From Callipepla californica brunnescens (lineage: Eukaryota; Chordata; Aves; Galliformes; Odontophoridae), in assembly GCA_023055505.1 (NCBI GenBank), contig JALIRH010000014.1:15898501-15962500 (forward strand): DNA of 64,000 nt, written 5' to 3'. Position 1 is the first letter of the stretch; each line of letters opens with the position of its first letter. A model generated the notes under the pieces. The model was not told where the DNA came from and searched no databases. It saw nothing but the letters and a program-made list of their open reading frames with translations. Shown here in pieces: positions 12,381 through 23,387 of the stretch. The translations under genes and the position numbers were made by a program.

Positions 12381-15300
12381 GAAGGGTAACTCTTAGTGTT
12401 ACGGAAATACTCAGATTTCATGTTTCATACCGTGAGATGCTAGTTTAAATGTGGTTGTGATAAGGGCATGAAGAAACTCAGACCTTTTGTTTTCTGTCTG
12501 GGTATTGTAGTGGTTCCCGTTGTGGGAACGGCTGAACAGCAGTCAAACACACCAATAATCTCACTGTTCATTCAGGAGAGGAAATATTTCCTCTGTAGTT
12601 TACATTCTGTTGTGCACATGAATGTGAATGGGTGTTGTGTGTCTTTGTGTGAACACTTCATTAATAGAAAAATAGACTTGTGGGAGTTTCTCTGGTGGCT
12701 TTCGTCCCCATCGTCCCTACACCTCCCGTACCTTTATTTCTGGAGGTTATGACCAGTCTTACTTACAAAAGAAGCAACGTTCACATCTGGGTCTGCCTCC
12801 TGTGAATTACTTTTTGCACTCTTGACTATGCAGATTTCAATTAAGCATCGCTTTAAAGAATGTGAAAATGAAAACTCATGAGTAAATATGTTATTTGTGG
12901 AGAGTCTCAAATTTGCTTTTACACCACAATTTAAGATAAATGAGTGCGGATTTCGAAGATACCAATAACTGCTACAGGCAGAACAGCCTGTGTTTCACTG
13001 CAGTGACCCCGTATGGTAGCATCTGTGAGTTGAATAAGATTTATTTTGCTTGGATTTAATTAGATGTTGGTTTTAATGTGTACTGAGTAACTGGAGGGCG
13101 TTGCTATATTTCAGCCTTGGTTTAATAAATTCTTTTAGCAACGGTTATTGGCATTGGAGGTGGGAAAGGTCTTTGACTGTTCATATTTATCCTCGTCCAG
13201 ACCAAGACTATGTCATGAAGTGTATTATCTAATGCTGTATTCAGTGTTCAGGTACTGTCTATGATGTGCCAAAGATGACCTATGGCATTCACTGGAATAT
13301 AATACCTGCATGTGTGTGAGCTTTGTTGTGTTTTAACAATTGGGATTCAGCAGCAAATAGAGAGTTTGACATCTGCTTATTTGTAACTCAAGTCAGCTCA
13401 GAAAAACGGTGTCGTTGTTCTTCAGTCGCAGTGAATTCACAGGTCTGCTCCACGTAGAGCTGTTCCCTCTGGTTTGTACTGTCACCGTTTGGTTGTCACC
13501 AACCGAAGTCCAATATTTCCATCAACTACAACGTGCTCAAACTTAGTGTAATTAATGTGATCATTAGTTATGGACAGACGAGCTGCAATACCAGCAGCCC
13601 AATGCTCTGGCTGTCGGTGGGGGCATGTAATTTATTTGCACTTAGATGAACCACTTTTGCACTAGTATCTCAGCGTGGAACTAAACGTTTTCTGTTATGA
13701 AATGTGAGTGCTCTCAATGTGGAAAAGCATAATTTATATAATAAACTGCAGAAGAAAAACTAAAGATGAAAGTGGTCTTAAACATGTTCTTAATGTGGTG
13801 TTTGTTATTATGTTATCGCATCCCAGGCTTGAGATTTAAGTGTCGGGAATAGAAAATAAAGTTCTGCCTTGGAGTTTGAAGAAAAGGAGTTCTGAGCAGG
13901 TAATTCTTCACAAATAATTACCTTGTCCATGAACAAGAAGTGGTGTTCTTGCATAGCACACGTTCTGGTGGTGACGGGGGGGGTTTCCTCAGCTGGGTGT
14001 AATAGCAGCTCAGCCTGTTCTTCATCAGCATTCCTGTTACATCTGCATGGAAGCAGGTCTTTAATGCTGAAAGCATCACAAAAAGATGATGCTAACTTCG
14101 TTGTGATACTGAAATGAGAAAGAAGGAGCCAGGTTTACAGACAAATGATACCTGTCTTTACAGCCTTTGGTGCAATTTTCATTCCAGGATCTCAGAGCTT
14201 TTTACTTGCTCACGCTGCCTCGCCATCCTTGTGCTGCAGAGGGCTCTTGTCCTTGATTAACTGTGAGGAAAATGAGGTCCAGAAGGAGCATGTCATACCT
14301 GGTCACTGCCTGAGATAAAGGGAGCGCTCAGAGCCACCAGCAGCAGTCTGAAGTGGAGCAGTGCCTCAGTGAACCTGCACACCACTTGTCTGTGCTCTGG
14401 AGAGGAGGAAACGCTTGGTTCCTGCCTGCTCTTAGTGATGTAACTGCTCGAGCACCCAGACCTGGGAGTCCTGCTGGCAGCAGGATCAGTCTGTCCCGGT
14501 GGGGAAGCTGAGCTGTCAGGGCATTAGCTCCCTGTCAGCTAATGGCTGGGGACAGCTGTGGGATGGAGGAAGGGAGAAATTATCTGGGTTGAAGCATGGC
14601 TCCTAGTCACGGAGCAGAAAGGGAGAACAGTTCTCAGAAGCCCCAGTGGAGGGTCCCAAGGACGGGGCTGAGGGCATCACCTCCAGGCTTCTGAGCAGAG
14701 ATAAGCAAGAACTGGAGGATGTTGGAGTGGATTTGGGGCTCTCATGGCTTCTGCCACTTCTGAGCTTTGAGCTCAGCAGATGTTTGGTTCTAGCCTAGGG
14801 CCTAGATGCCATTTCCTCACTGCTTTCCTGGAGCAGGATCCTGGGTTGGGTTTGACTCCATTGGAACTGTGAAAGGAAGGCTCCTGGATGTGCCACCACT
14901 CTTCTGTTCCTTGCTCAGTTGGTGCATATAAAGCATCCACAATGTGTAAATAGATATGTATGCATGCATACAGAAGGAATTCTAAATAAACCTTTTTGAA
15001 GCGCTGCTACTGAGATGCATTAGCATGAAATTGCAGAGGACATTCAGTGAAAGTGCTCAGTAGGTTCCAAAGCAGAAAAGCAGAGAGAAGAAATTTGCAG
15101 GGGAGAGAAAAATCTTTTATTTCACTGTGAGTAAATACTTGGAGGAGAAGCTGAGATGCGCTGAGATGTGTGGCCACAGCAGGAGAGCAGCTGCAGCTCT
15201 GGGTGCTGCTGGGGCACAGTGGGAGGAGGCAGAGCTAATGGCACTGCTGGGCTTTTTTAGAGCTTATGCTTTGTTATGGGTATCTGAGATGCTTCTCGAG

Positions 15301-15592
15301 CAGGCCTAAGGATGATGGGAGTCCCTGCAAAACCTGTTGACCAGTTCCCACCCACTGCTCTCCATGCTGTTCAGGACTTTTTCCTTGGAGAAGGAGCAGC
15401 GATTTGATGGCTGTGCCTGGAAGCATCTGCACCGAGAGCACAGGTCTGATTTGCACTTCTTTAATTGTACTCCTCCTTCAGTCCTGCCATCTGCTATTAC
15501 TGCTTCTGTAATGCCATTTTGTTTCCTCATCTCTAACTTGAATTGTCTCTCCAGCTTAGAAAGCAGTATGACTTCTTTTTTATTGTATTTCT

Positions 15593-15608
15593 CCCCCCCC
15601 CCCCCCCC
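15593..15608. repeat. C16 homopolymer
   Basis: Sixteen consecutive C on the + strand, followed by AG. Length is prone to sequencing error. Confidence 0.9.
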
Positions 15609-17081
15609 AGGTTGCTTTGAGGAGCTTTCATTTCTCAAGTGATTGATGCTTGAAATCCCAGGGAAGAAATCAGCAAGGGGCACCTCTGCCAAAGCAGGAA
15701 TTCTGCTTGTGTTCTCCTCGCACACGGGAGAGAACCAGGGGAAGATTTGCACCGTGTTTGCTGTTATTCCAGGAGAAGCAAGGGAAAACCAGAAAGCTGC
15801 AGCCACCACGGTCAGCTGAAGTTTGCTGAGGTTTTGCAAGTTTGTCTGACGGCAGCAAGGAATGTGTAACAGATCCGTATGCGTGTGACTGCTGCATGAA
15901 TTCTATTTATGTCTCTGTAAACACGAAATGATGAAATGAGCTCCACGTGGTGGTGCTGGTGCCGTCCCTGTGTGACCTGCTCAGCTGTCCCTGGGGCTTG
16001 CTTGGCCTTAGCTTGTTGTCAAACATGGTGCTGCTGGAAGGTGGTCAAGCAATGGGGCACAGGAAGCACCAGCATGAATCACAGAACCAGCAGTGAAGTT
16101 TTCTACCCAGTGGAATGCTGGTTTCTGGAAGCTCAGCAGTCCTGGCTATCCCTGCTCGAGCAGCAGGTGGCCTGTCGTTACAACACACTTTTTTCACGAA
16201 GAAAGCCCATGAAGCAGGAGCCCACAGTGCAGGGCTGGGCTGGCAGGGATGAACCAGAGTGCAGTGAGTGCCTGCAGCCTGGGACGTGGGGCTGGCAGCC
16301 ACTGCCTGCATGGAGCCTGCGTACCCCCAGGGGCACGGCAGCTGGTGATGCAAACCGATGAGTCACCTTTAAAACAATGGTTTTTTCTTGCACGGTGACT
16401 CAGGGTATAAGAAGAACAGGTTTTTCAATAAGCTGAACCCGTGAGATTGCAACGAGGAGTAAAGCAGGGGGACGTCTTTAACCCTGTGCTGAAAGGACGG
16501 CATCTTTTCCTAAAGGAAACGCAGTGCTGGTTGGAGGGGGTGTTGGTGCAGGGCTGTGTGCATCACCTCTGCAGAACGCCCAGCCTGGTGTCTGCAGCCC
16601 AGCACGTGCAGGTGTGAGTGCAGAGAAGTGATCTGAGTGCAAACCTGAAACGGATTTAAGGACATCAGAACAGCGAGGTGTGAAGGAGTGGATAAGCTAT
16701 GGGCTGTCAACGAAAGCCACGCAGCCAAGTTAACCAAGCAAGCCCCCAGCCAAGGTCCATGTCCTTTCCTGTGCTCTATGCACGGGGACAGCATCCTCCC
16801 TCGGCCCCTCCTTTTGGCGGTGGGTGCGGGCAGGCCGGGCTGCTCCCGCTGCTCTCCATCCATAGATGGCAGCAGTCCTTACATCTGTCACCTCGCAGCC
16901 ACGGGTTTTTTTTTTTTCCTGCAATCATTTCCAGAGCCTGGCTGCGCGATGCTGCCGCAAGAGGAATTCTTTCCGAGGAACGAAGCATCCTTCGAGCTGT
17001 TCGCTTGATTTCCTACGAGGACGAGTAGCAGAGAGTCAAACTGGATGGTAACAGGAGAGTTCTGTTCCAACGCACCTTTGT

Positions 17082-17326
17082 GGCCTCTTGCTCCCAGGTA
17101 ACAGTGATAAGATGGGAGGTAATGGCCTCACATTTTGCCAGGGGAGGGTTCACGTTGGGTGTTAGGGAACTCCAAAGAGTGATGATGTGTGGGCACAGGA
17201 TGCCCAGGGAGTGGGGGAGTCCCCCTCCATGGAGGTGTTCCAGAACCACGGGGGTATGGCACTCAGGGAAGCGGTGGAGATGGGCTGCAGTTGGGTTTGG
17301 GGAGGTCTTTAATGGTTCTATGATAT
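17082..17326 (+). mobile_element. CR1 LINE 3' fragment, + orientation, diverged
   Basis: The order of blocks matches a CR1 3' end: CTCCCAGGTAACAGTGA, then AATGGCCTCACATTTTGCCA, GGGAGGGTTCACGTTGG, TCCATGGAGGTGTTCCAGAA, and the tail GGTTCTATGATA. It is 5'-truncated and carries no open reverse-transcriptase frame. Confidence 0.85.
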
Positions 17327-17696
17327 TGGTCAATAAGTTATCAAAGAAAAATTATGTTGGTGGCGTTGATGAGGAGGAGCTCAACGCTCCACCTGCTGCA
17401 GGCAGGATGGGAAGGACAGGGGGATGCAGGGCAGGAGAGCACTGCTGCAGGAGGCAGTGGGGCACTGCCTGCAGCACTGGGGGATCTAACAGGGAACACC
17501 ATTAGCACTGAGGTCTGGTGAGATTGGAGAGCGCTGAGTGTGGGGCAGGATGGGGCTGATTCCCTAATTTGGGAGAACAGGGGTGATTGCTCCAGCTTGG
17601 GCTGAATTCCCCTATTTTACCTGCAAAAATGAATCCTTTCTTTAATTGAATCAGGTATTCTTCTCCACCTAAAAATATTCTTCCCTTTGGCAGATG

Positions 17697-17798
17697 GTGT
17701 GTCACAATGGTCACCGTGTTGTGATGGGTTGTGTGTCACGATGGTCCCTGTGTTAAGGTGGGTAATGTGTAGTGATGGTCATCATGTTGAGAGGGTGA
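17697..17798. repeat. 34-bp tandem repeat, three diverged copies
   Basis: Copies begin at 17697 (GTGTGTCACAATGG), 17731 (GTGTGTCACGATGG) and 17765 (ATGTGTAGTGATGG), an exact 34-base period with base changes between copies. It lies about 370 bp after a CR1 fragment. Confidence 0.8.
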
Positions 17799-18127
17799 CA
17801 TGTTGGAGACTTCTCCACCCTGGCTTTTCCCAGGAGCTGCTCCACACCAGACCTCAGAATGAAGCCCAACTGGTGGTGAGCTCATGTTCCATGCAGAATT
17901 CCCCCTATTTTGATGCCTCAGAACCCAACAGCAGTGAGACCACTTCTACAGATGAGCAGATCCTCTTGGCCTGTTCTTGACAGCTGCAGATAACAGGAAG
18001 ATGAGGGCTTAATTACTTTGTAATTAAGCTTGTGTTGCCATCTTATGTCTGTTCAGTATCCAACACAAACTGAGGTGCTGATTTTTGGTCTTGTTTGCAG
18101 TGGTCATTCATTAGGAGGCAGTAGCCT

Positions 18128-18146
18128 GGGGGGGAAGGGGGGGGGG
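18128..18146 (+). repeat. G7-AA-G10 tract
   Basis: Two long G runs are separated by AA on the + strand; a possible quadruplex, in intergenic DNA. Confidence 0.85.
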
Positions 18147-20586
18147 ACAGATGAGTTGGGACAGGGATGGTGTCCTGCCTCCAGATGGAGGCCGAGGAAC
18201 AGCTGAGCTCTGTGTGCTGGGGGATCCTTTCCTCACTGGGAGATTCACAGGGAACAGTTCCCATCTTGGAGGCACTGCAGAGCAGCCGTTGGTTGCTGCT
18301 GCAGCACAGAATGCAGGCTCAGGCTGTCACTGTGCTGTTCCAGCTCCATCTGTGCCCACTGCCATGGCACACAGGGTGCCCGCAGGTCCTTCCTGAAGCA
18401 GTTCAGTCTCTTTGGAAGTCACTATTCTTCCTGGCTTGGGCTGCCTATGCTTCCATTCATGGAAACCTTTGGCTTGGTAATCTGGGGTTATTGCTGCATG
18501 TGATGGTGTGGGTGCAGAGCACCCTCCTGGTTGGCTGCAGGAAATGTGGGACAGACATTAGAGGAGCAGGGTGAAGAATAGAGCTGGGTTGGTCTGGGGT
18601 TTGCCTTCAGATTTAAATCTGATGGCATCACAGGATGGAAAGCCAATTCCTGGCAATGCTATTGCTCCAGTCAGGTCCATCCCAACATGGGGACACTGCA
18701 CATCCCTGCTGCAGCCCAGCAGCCCCAGCACTGCTGCCACCTCCACCATGGGGTTTCAGGTTCCCCTGCCAGTTTGGCTCTGACTGTCAGGCTGGGATAA
18801 GTCAAAACTCAGAGAGAAACCACGACAGCAGTGCTGTGCTATAGGATGGGAACAGCCCTGATCTGTGCCTCTGGGGACCACGTGCCCCATCAGATCCCAT
18901 CTTGCACTCCAAAATGGGGCCCTCATCTGCAGGGCTGCAGCACAGGAGCCGTCCCATCGTCCCTCCCTTTTGGGGCAGACTTGAGGTGAGTGCATTGCAA
19001 AACCCCCTCCTGAGCCCAAACCCAGAGGAAACCCAACTGCTAGCATCACCTGGAGCCAACCTCTAACTTCTTTCCCCGTGACTGCTGGGCTCATCACATG
19101 GGAAACAATCCATTATCTTTTTTTTTTTTTTCTACAATCCTAAGTGCTCAGTGCGTGTTTGCCATGTGCGCATCCCATGTGCACGGTGACATTTCTCATC
19201 CTTCTGTTATTACAGATGCTGCGAAGGCAATAACCCTGAAATGTCACAGCTGCAGATCTGTACCACGCAGGTGAGGTGGGGCAGTTAAATAAGGAATCAC
19301 TCGATACTTAAATTATTAGCTACAAGGCAGCAAAACCTGCAGGAAGAGAACAGCACCTGCAAGCTCCACATTGCTGCTCCACCTGAGGAGTGCTGATGGA
19401 CAAACGAATGGGATTTCACTGAAAAGTTTGGGAAAGTGGGCAGACAAGTTGTCCCAGTGCTGTGTAGCATTCAGCATTTCCCCAGCTGTACGCTGAGATA
19501 TTCAGCTCAGTGCACACCTCCTGCCAGGCACGGCCCTTTGCTGTGGATGTGTTACTTGGCTTTTTGCTCTGCCTTTCTCTCCCTGTTTCATTGGTAAGTC
19601 CATTCCAATCCCACCACAGGGCTGCTAAGGCCCGCGCTGCACCAGAGGTACTTCAACCTGTTTTCTTCCAACATTCTCCATCAGCTTTATAAAGTGCCAC
19701 TTAAAATACACATGAGGTCCATTATTTTAATCTCCATTGCAGCTGAAGGTGCAGCAGCAGCTCCTGCACTGAACCACGTGTGTGATGCTCGGTGGAGCAC
19801 AGTGATTCACCCAGGGCAGCCTGACCCTGAGGCGAAGCAGTCAGTCCCTCCAGGACAGCACTGCCATCTGCTCAGCCCCCCTGGGCTCGGCCAGGCTGCA
19901 TTGAAACCATCCTCATCCCTCGTGTGAGTACTCTGGCTGTTCCCTTAGGAAAGGGGAAGATGGTTGGAGCACAGCAGCCGCCTCCAGGAGCACTTCTGGG
20001 ACAGCAGCTTGCAGCCAGCTCCTCGGGATGATGCCACACGTTTCCCTCGTTTCGTGGTAAGTCGGAGGTTTGTTTATTTATTTTAGAGCTTTTTATTATT
20101 CATCTGTTGCAATCACGGCAACCGCCATCATTTCACAGCCCTACATGGGAATCCAAAGGCAGGGAACTATTTTTAGAGCACTAAATGCCTCCCCTCGGCG
20201 TGTTAACTGTGGGAGAATAAATATTAAAGGCACTCTTGTCACATCTGAGGCAGTTACACAGCAGTGGGAAGAGAGAGCACCATTGTGCCACCATCCAACA
20301 CAACGGAGGAGATCACACCGCGATCCTTCCAGGGGAAGCTAAGGGGAAATCATTCACTTCCACATCCATTGCTGTGGATTTATGGCCACGAAGGAATCTC
20401 CACCCCGTTGGTGTTTCATAGTCACAGAACAGAGCTCTCAGATACCCCCACTGTAACCATGTCCCCGTGTGCCACGTCTCTGTGGTTTGGGTGCACCCAG
20501 CGATGGGTGCAGAGCCTTTGGGTGGGGGCACAGCACAACTCACTGCGACAGAGCACGACGACACGCACGCACACATAAAACACTGC

Positions 20587-20592
20587 TTTATT
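20587..20592 (-). promoter_or_regulatory. JADE2: JADE2 poly(A) signal
   Basis: AATAAA on the - strand (TTTATT at 20587-20592). Just downstream on the transcript lies a GT-rich TGTGTGCGTGCGTGTCGTCG stretch, a textbook downstream element, so cleavage is expected near 20570. Confidence 0.8.
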
Positions 20593-20819
20593 GACTGCAT
20601 TTGCCAACACATTGAGGAATGCAAAGGTTTTGTTTCGTTGTTTCGTTTTGTTTTTCTCCCGTAAGCGATGGGCCATGGTCCCAATGTGTATTAAAGCATA
20701 CACTGTACCTAAACAGGATGAAAATAATGGCAGACAGAGCTATTCCAAGGCAACACAAAGAGCATGCATAATACAGTCTCACACAGAACGAGTTTGATAA
20801 CATTATATTGCTTTAAGGA

Positions 20820-21000
20820 TTAACTAACATGGAAAATGTACAAAAAGGAGAAATAGGTTTTTGCATTAATGAAAAATACATTTTTTCTCTACAAAGGAAT
20901 TTCTAATACAAGAAAATAAATATTGCAACATAAGCCAAAAATAATTTAAAATTGCTCTTTTCAATATATTTTCAATATTTCTCTTTTTATATTAACAAAT
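20820..21000 (-). promoter_or_regulatory. JADE2: AU-rich segment of the JADE2 3' UTR
   Basis: The mRNA-sense strand is extremely A/U-rich with UAUUUAUUUU-type sequence around 20908-20918. AU-rich 3' UTR stretches near the poly(A) site often bind stability factors; any such role here is inference. Confidence 0.4.
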
Positions 21001-21290
21001 GGCACATCACGTTCTTTGAAACAAAGAGGACAGAAGGGTTTTCCTCCTCCTGCGACATTCATATCGTTTCCTGTGACTGACGTGGGGTGGGTCTGGGCTG
21101 TGTGCGGATGGAGCAAAGCAGGGTGACCCAGCGGAACCGGCAGCGCTGCCAAGAGAGGGGTGAAGGGTTTGGGGAGCTGTGCTGTGAGCGGGGGCTGTCC
21201 CAGCCCTGTGCTGGTGCCGGGCTGCCGAGGCGACGGGCGCTCTTACAGTGCAAACATCCATTCCTGCAGTTTATACACCCGAGGAGACGG

Positions 21291-21346
21291 TATGTATATA
21301 TATATATATATCTATATATTTATTTATTATTATTATTTATTTTCTC
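21291..21346. repeat. (TA)n and (TTA)n simple repeat in JADE2 3' UTR
   Basis: Alternating TA followed by TTTATTTATTATTATTATTT on the + strand; low complexity, length likely variable. Confidence 0.85.
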
Positions 21347-21466
21347 TAACAAAATAAACCCTTGGATTCTCTCTTTCTGTTTCATCTCAAAATACTTTTT
21401 ACAGTATCATCAAAAAATATGGCCCTTACGCATCGCTCTCGGGGCGTCGTGCAGCCCACAGCTCCT

Positions 21467-21500
21467 CCCAACCCAACCCAACCCAACCCAACCCAACCCA
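21467..21500 (-). repeat. (CCCAA)7 pentanucleotide repeat; UUGGG in the mRNA
   Basis: CCC tracts recur every five bases at 21467, 21472, 21477, 21482, 21487, 21492 and 21497. The JADE2 mRNA therefore carries seven GGG tracts with 2-nt loops, an ideal G-quadruplex spacing. Confidence 0.92.
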
Positions 21501-22290
21501 GCCGTGCTGGGGCAGCGGGGCTGTTCCGCAGGGTCCCCCCCCCTTTGCTTTCCTGTACTGAGAAGACAAGGAGTGCGGAAGCTGATGAGTGGAGCTGTGT
21601 ACAGTGAAAAGTTGTGGATTGCTTTTGTTTAACCATAACGGAGTGAAGCACACGGAAGCAAGATTCATTAAAAGGCAGCATATTGATTATTGGTATGACT
21701 CTTATACTAGGATACTGTAGCTAAAGCTAGCAAGCCTGATAAGATAAACTAAGTCCTATTTACTGTATTTAACATTATCTGAACATAGTGAGCCTTAATT
21801 AATGAGCAGATTTTCATTCCCAACCTCGATGGGTGACACGAATTTCTTACAGAGGTGGTTCCATCCCTCTGGGGCAGCCAGGCCACAACCTGACCGCTAA
21901 GAAGGACTGTGAAGGCTGATAACGATGATCTACTCTAAAACACCGGGCAGTCGGATCAAGGAGTCTCAGAGTTTCAGAAGAAAGCTCACAGTGAAATGAG
22001 CAAAAAAGCACTGGAAATCAAAACGGAGGGGCGTGGGATCAGCACCCCTTCAGCAAGCTTGGAACCTAACGCCGCAGCAGTGTGCATGAGTGTGTCTTTA
22101 GTCCTTGGGTGCTAAGTAACTCCCACTTGTCCATAGTGACAAGTTTCCGGTTTCTGGCTGTGCTGCTCGACTGTCAACGTATTCTTTGGCATCCACAAAA
22201 AGATTTGACTGCTCTGTTGGACAACTGTAGGGTTTTCCTGTTGGAAGTGATGGGTTTAACCAGTTGCAGAAGTGTCCCAGGTTAGTTAGT

Positions 22291-22335
22291 TTCTTGTTTT
22301 TTTTCTTTTTCTTTTTTTTTTTTCTTTTTTTTTTC
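22291..22335. repeat. T-rich tract in JADE2 3' UTR
   Basis: Interrupted T runs on the + strand, which read as A-rich in the JADE2 mRNA. Confidence 0.85.
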
Positions 22336-22387
22336 CTTAACATTTTTTATTCTTAAAAAAACAACAACAAAAGTTTCAGTGAATTCC

Positions 22388-22411
22388 TTTTTTTTTTTTT
22401 TTTTTTTTTTT
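22388..22411 (-). repeat. A24 tract in JADE2 mRNA sense
   Basis: Twenty-four consecutive T on the + strand. In the transcript this is an internal oligo(A) that can be mistaken for a poly(A) tail. Confidence 0.9.
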
Positions 22412-22989
22412 GTTCCCTGAGCTCACACTGGGGTCACTCCAATAAAACACGTAGCGAGACTTCACTGTGACCTTTGAAGCCAAAACCGAAGTCATGGTGC
22501 AATTAAGTGCAAACACGGAAATCCGCCTGACTCGTCGCTAACATGGGCTCTGAACAACATTTAAGGCTTACTGGGGACGTTTTATGCATTAAATTATTGT
22601 CGTATTTATAACGTCAGCTTCTGTGAATCACCCTCCCGCAAGGAGTCAACAGCTCGTAACCAGGATTTAAGGAATTTGAAAAGAATAAAAACAAACAGAA
22701 AAGAAAAAATCAACAAAAAAGAAAGAAAGGATGGGGAGGAATAAATTCACCGTTTCCATTGTAGCGCTGTGTTGGAAAAAACAGAGGGAAGAGGGCACAG
22801 TGCACCCCCTCTGTCGGTCCCCACTGCGGTTAACCCACGAACCTGAGCGAACCGCTGCTGGGGTCAAGGTGGCACCTCAGGGACAGGGACGAGGCTGGAT
22901 GGTTTCTGAGCAGAGGAGAAAAAAGCCATGGCCGAGGTTACTCTGCAAACACAAACGTAACGTGGCTCTCTCCCGCCCTGAGCACTCTT

Positions 22990-23010
22990 CCCCCCCCCCC
23001 CCCCCCCCCC
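22990..23010 (-). repeat. G21 tract in JADE2 mRNA sense
   Basis: Twenty-one consecutive C on the + strand, about 380 nt after the JADE2 stop. Exact length is uncertain in any assembly. Confidence 0.9.
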
Positions 23011-23387
23011 ACTCTCATTGTGCTTTTGTCATTATTTCTTTTAGCATCACACACTTTACTCCCTCGTCGCTGCACGTGCCCATGGCTGGTCTCCCTGCTC
23101 AGCTCCCAGCCCCTGCCCTCGCCCAATCCAGCCCAAGGGGGAAGATCTGCCCCAATGGAATAATGCCCATCGCGTGGTCAGCCCTGCAGGGAGCGGGGCG
23201 GCCGGAGGGGACAACTACTGTCACGGCAATCTACGTCGGTGAAGCTGAAGCTGTATCTCAGGCAAAAAGAGAAGAGAAAGACAACGGTGCCGAACTTCCA
23301 ACTATATATACAGATTAAAAATCCCCCTCTTGCTGCGATACTAGGCAGAAATCGGACATGGCAGTTACGACGGGAGGAGAAGTGCCG

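Larger units (their letters stand above)
10496..20569. other. Intergenic region between convergent SAR1B and JADE2
   Basis: Ten kilobases contain no gene that I can support. They hold a GT microsatellite at 12357, a C16 run at 15593, a CR1 fragment at 17082, a 34-bp tandem repeat at 17697 and a G7-AA-G10 tract at 18128. The longest open frame, 177 codons on the - strand at 15306-15839, crosses the homopolymer and is within chance expectation. Part may be an extended SAR1B 3' UTR. Confidence 0.7.
20570..23387 (-). other. JADE2: JADE2 3' UTR
   Basis: About 2.8 kb separates the stop from a strong poly(A) signal. On the mRNA sense it is AU-rich near the end (20820-21000) and carries a (UUGGG) repeat, a G21 run, A-tracts and UA/AAU repeats. 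The 195-codon frame on the opposite strand at 22731-23318 is a chance frame. The left end is inferred from the signal, not from transcripts. Confidence 0.75.

Noticed and set aside
21467..21500. Interstitial telomeric repeat
   Set aside because: The unit is TTGGG/CCCAA, a pentamer, not the vertebrate TTAGGG hexamer.
22731..23318. 195-codon + strand open frame
   Set aside because: It lies antisense in the JADE2 3' UTR, crosses a C21 homopolymer coding poly-Pro, and shows no recognisable domain.
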